Positions 62,370 through 64,000 of a stretch of DNA of 64,000 bases are shown piece after piece; the stretch's first letter is position 1, and each line of letters opens with the position of its first letter. Origin of the DNA: a marine actinobacterium PHSC20C1 (GTDB lineage Bacteria > Actinomycetota > Actinomycetes > Actinomycetales > Microbacteriaceae). Where the stretch lies: positions 765,208 to 829,207 of the forward strand of contig CH672415.1 of NCBI GenBank assembly GCA_000153145.1. Direction: 5' to 3'. Made by a program: the position numbers and the translations under genes. The notes beneath the pieces are model-generated. The model saw only the letters and a program-made list of their open reading frames with translations, was not told the origin of the DNA and ran no database searches.

Positions 62370-63464
62370 TTAGTACCTCACTCTCGGGTCGATGATCGCC
62401 GCAATTATGTCGACGATGAAGTTAGTTAGAGCAACGATTACAGCCAGCAGCACAACAATGCCCTGTACCGCAACGAAGTCACGCGCGCCGAGGTATTCGA
62501 CGAGCTTGAAGCCGAGGCCTTTCCACTCGAAGGTCGTCTCAGTCAGCACCGCGCCTCCCAGCAAGAGCGCGATCTGCAAACCGATGACCGTAATGATCGG
62601 GATAAGGGCTGGCTTGTACGCGTGCTTGCGTACGAGACGGAACTCGCTAACGCCACGTGAGCGTGCGGCATCCACGTAGTCCATCGACAACGAGCCGATG
62701 ACGTTAGTGCGCACCAATCGCATGAAGATTCCGGCCGTGAGTAGACCGAGTGCGAGTCCAGGCAGCACAGCATGCGAAAGCACATCGCCAATTGCTGCAG
62801 GACTACCCAAACGGACTGCATCAATCAAATAGATGCCCGACGGGTCATCCATAGACGTGAGTTGCAGTTCAGTGCGAGTGGATGCACGTCCGGCGACCGG
62901 CAAAACCTTCAGCCACACGGCGAAGACCAACTTGAGGAGCAGCCCTGCGAAGAAGACGGGGGTTGCATACGCGAGGATTGCGGCAACACGCAGCACTGCG
63001 TCCGGCCACTTATCGCGAAAATATGCTGCAACCATTCCGAGAGGAATACCGAAAATTAGTGCAACAAGAATCGCGTAGGACGCGAGCTCAAGCGTGGCAC
63101 TTCCGTAGGTCACAAGGAGTTCGGAGACGGGGCGGCCATCCGTGATTGCCGTACCGAAGTTTCCGGTGAAGATCTGACCCAAGTACTCGAAGTACTGGAC
63201 GAGGATCGGACGGTCGTACCCGGCTGAGCTAATTCGCTCAGCCAATTGAGCCGCCGTCAAACGGCCACCGAGTGCGGCCGTAATTGGGTCACCAATCGAG
63301 CGCATCAGCACGAACACCATCGTTACGAGGATGAACACCGTGGGAAAAATGAGGAGGAATCGAACAATAAGAAATCGAGCGAGAGGATTTGTAATCCCCC
63401 GAAAACGCCGGGTGGGCGTTGGAGATTGTGCCGGATTAATCACGGCGGGAGCAGACTGCGACAT
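62370..63464 (-). CDS. Peptide-type ABC transporter permease (DppB-like), second importer
   Basis: The 364-residue membrane subunit shows FLIVRFLLIFPTVFILVTMVFVLM, the periplasmic YDRPILVQYFEYLGQIFTGNFG, and coupling loop DYVDAARSRGVSEFRLVRKHAYKPALIP. A proline-rich, roughly 25-residue cytoplasmic head precedes helix 1. It lies 108 bp after the binding-protein gene, with a hairpin between them. Confidence 0.92.
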   Translation of the reverse strand: MSQSAPAVINPAQSPTPTRRFRGITNPLARFLIVRFLLIFPTVFILVTMVFVLMRSIGDPITAALGGRLTAAQLAERISSAGYDRPILVQYFEYLGQIFTGNFGTAITDGRPVSELLVTYGSATLELASYAILVALIFGIPLGMVAAYFRDKWPDAVLRVAAILAYATPVFFAGLLLKLVFAVWLKVLPVAGRASTRTELQLTSMDDPSGIYLIDAVRLGSPAAIGDVLSHAVLPGLALGLLTAGIFMRLVRTNVIGSLSMDYVDAARSRGVSEFRLVRKHAYKPALIPIITVIGLQIALLLGGAVLTETTFEWKGLGFKLVEYLGARDFVAVQGIVVLLAVIVALTNFIVDIIAAIIDPRVRY

Positions 63465-63497
63465 ACCTACCTATCGTGCAGAAAATGAAGACGAGGA

Positions 63498-63524
63498 GGT
63501 GACCCACATTGTGTGTGGGCCACC
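63498..63524 (-). promoter_or_regulatory. Hairpin between the second importer's binding protein and permease genes
   Basis: GGTG-CCCACA pairs with TGTGGG-CACC over 10 bp with a mismatch, 5-nt loop, with no T tract after it. It sits in the 108-bp gap and may stabilise the abundant binding-protein mRNA or partly block read-through, giving more receptor than channel. Confidence 0.55.
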
Positions 63525-63572
63525 CCCTGTTCGTCACAACGCTAGACCGAGGCCTAGCTGGGGCGAATTACC

Positions 63573-64000
63573 CTAGTTTTTTGCCAAGCTACCGTAACGG
63601 AACTTGAACGAACCATCGAGCGTAGCTCCGGTAACGTCCTTGCCAGTTACAGCGATTTGCGCTCCCTGAAGGAACGGAACTGTCGACAGCTGAGCTGCGA
63701 CCTTCGCCTGGATTTCCTCGATCATTCCCTCACGCGTTGCAGGGTCGAGTTCGGTTGCTTGAGCCACGATCAGATCGTTGACTTCAGCATCAGCGTAGTG
63801 GTTGCCGAGGAAGTTACCATCGCCGAAGAACGGGGTCAGGTAGTTGTCAGCATCGGAGTAGTCAGGGAACCAACCCAGCTGGTAAGCCGGGTAAGCATCT
63901 GCCGTGCGCTCCTTGGCGTACGTGACCCACTCAGTCGACTGCAAGCTCACCTTGAAGATACCGTCGGCCTCAAGTTGGCTCTTCACAAGCGCGTACTCGT
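63573..64000 (-). CDS. ABC transporter substrate-binding protein, family 5, C-terminal part
   Basis: Only the last 142 codons are in the window; the gene continues past the right edge. The fragment has family-5 C-terminal features: AYPAYQLGWFPDYSDADNYL, FLGNHYADAEVNDLI, MIEEIQAKVAAQLSTVPFLQG. It heads the second importer operon. The reading frame is open to 64000, so no start can be given. Confidence 0.9.
   Translation of the reverse strand, partial: EYALVKSQLEADGIFKVSLQSTEWVTYAKERTADAYPAYQLGWFPDYSDADNYLTPFFGDGNFLGNHYADAEVNDLIVAQATELDPATREGMIEEIQAKVAAQLSTVPFLQGAQIAVTGKDVTGATLDGSFKFRYGSLAKN

Noticed and set aside
1-64000. Mobile elements, prophage, CRISPR arrays or biosynthetic cluster
   Set aside because: I found no transposase, integrase, repeat-spacer array, phage structural gene or assembly-line synthase; the fab genes are primary metabolism.

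Overview
The window reads as ordinary chromosome of a high-GC Gram-positive bacterium, most likely a Microbacteriaceae member (Salinibacterium/Cryobacterium-like). Supporting points are a GC content that looks to be in the high fifties, actinobacterial gene sets (polyphosphate glucokinase, DUF3145, a RamB/ScfR-type regulator next to glyoxylate genes, an AhpE-like peroxiredoxin), and many genes that start 6-7 nt after a TANNNT -10 box with no Shine-Dalgarno. The genus is inference. I see no transposase, integrase, prophage or CRISPR array. No stretch over 300 bases lacks a gene.

Layout. 1-9.9 kb: nitrogen control (glnA then glnE), panB, a small SPOR-like gene, map, ppgK, a VIT-family metal transporter, RNase P RNA, a coiled-coil protein with a lost zinc ribbon, and a Nif3-like protein. 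9.9-17.3 kb: a 1565-residue protein (NCS1-type permease behind about 1085 acidic, probably disordered residues), a DMT transporter, a PLP decarboxylase and tRNA-Val, all leftward. 17.3-25.6 kb: peroxiredoxin, then a rightward acetyl-CoA-to-fatty-acid block: aceE, a PucR-type regulator, fabD, fabH, acpP, fabF. 25.8-27.4 kb: alpha/beta hydrolase, DUF3145 and a previously unmarked 53-residue gene overlapping it. 27.5-33.4 kb: a complete peptide-type ABC importer with a divergent Lrp/AsnC regulator.

33.4-45.9 kb: a tandem-duplicated beta protein, PadR regulator with methyltransferase, PolA-like polymerase, the glyoxylate shunt (aceA, aceB) with divergent ramB, DUF1684, a CoA transferase with unusual domain order, and small membrane or basic proteins. 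45.9-51.6 kb: an FAD oxidoreductase, a secreted GH5 hydrolase whose catalytic domain is split by three discoidin modules, tRNA-Met, and a Dps protein. 51.6-57.6 kb: GT4 glycosyltransferase, DMT transporter, peptide deformylase, and a two-component system translationally coupled to AzlCD branched-chain amino acid export genes. 57.7-64 kb: tRNA-Asn, a lactonase-like beta-propeller, and a second peptide-type ABC importer with three ATPase domains on two genes; its binding protein runs off the right edge.

How the genes work together. aceE supplies acetyl-CoA to the Fab enzymes next to it, probably under the PucR-type regulator. aceA/aceB with RamB handle growth on acetate or fatty acids. The two importers and the GH5 enzyme suggest scavenging of peptides and polysaccharide. 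No complete new system is evident. The most unusual items are the giant acidic permease, the split GH5 enzyme, the degenerate third ABC ATPase, the Cys-to-Ser zinc-ribbon loss, the ATT start of the fab regulator and the coupled sensor-regulator-AzlCD operon.
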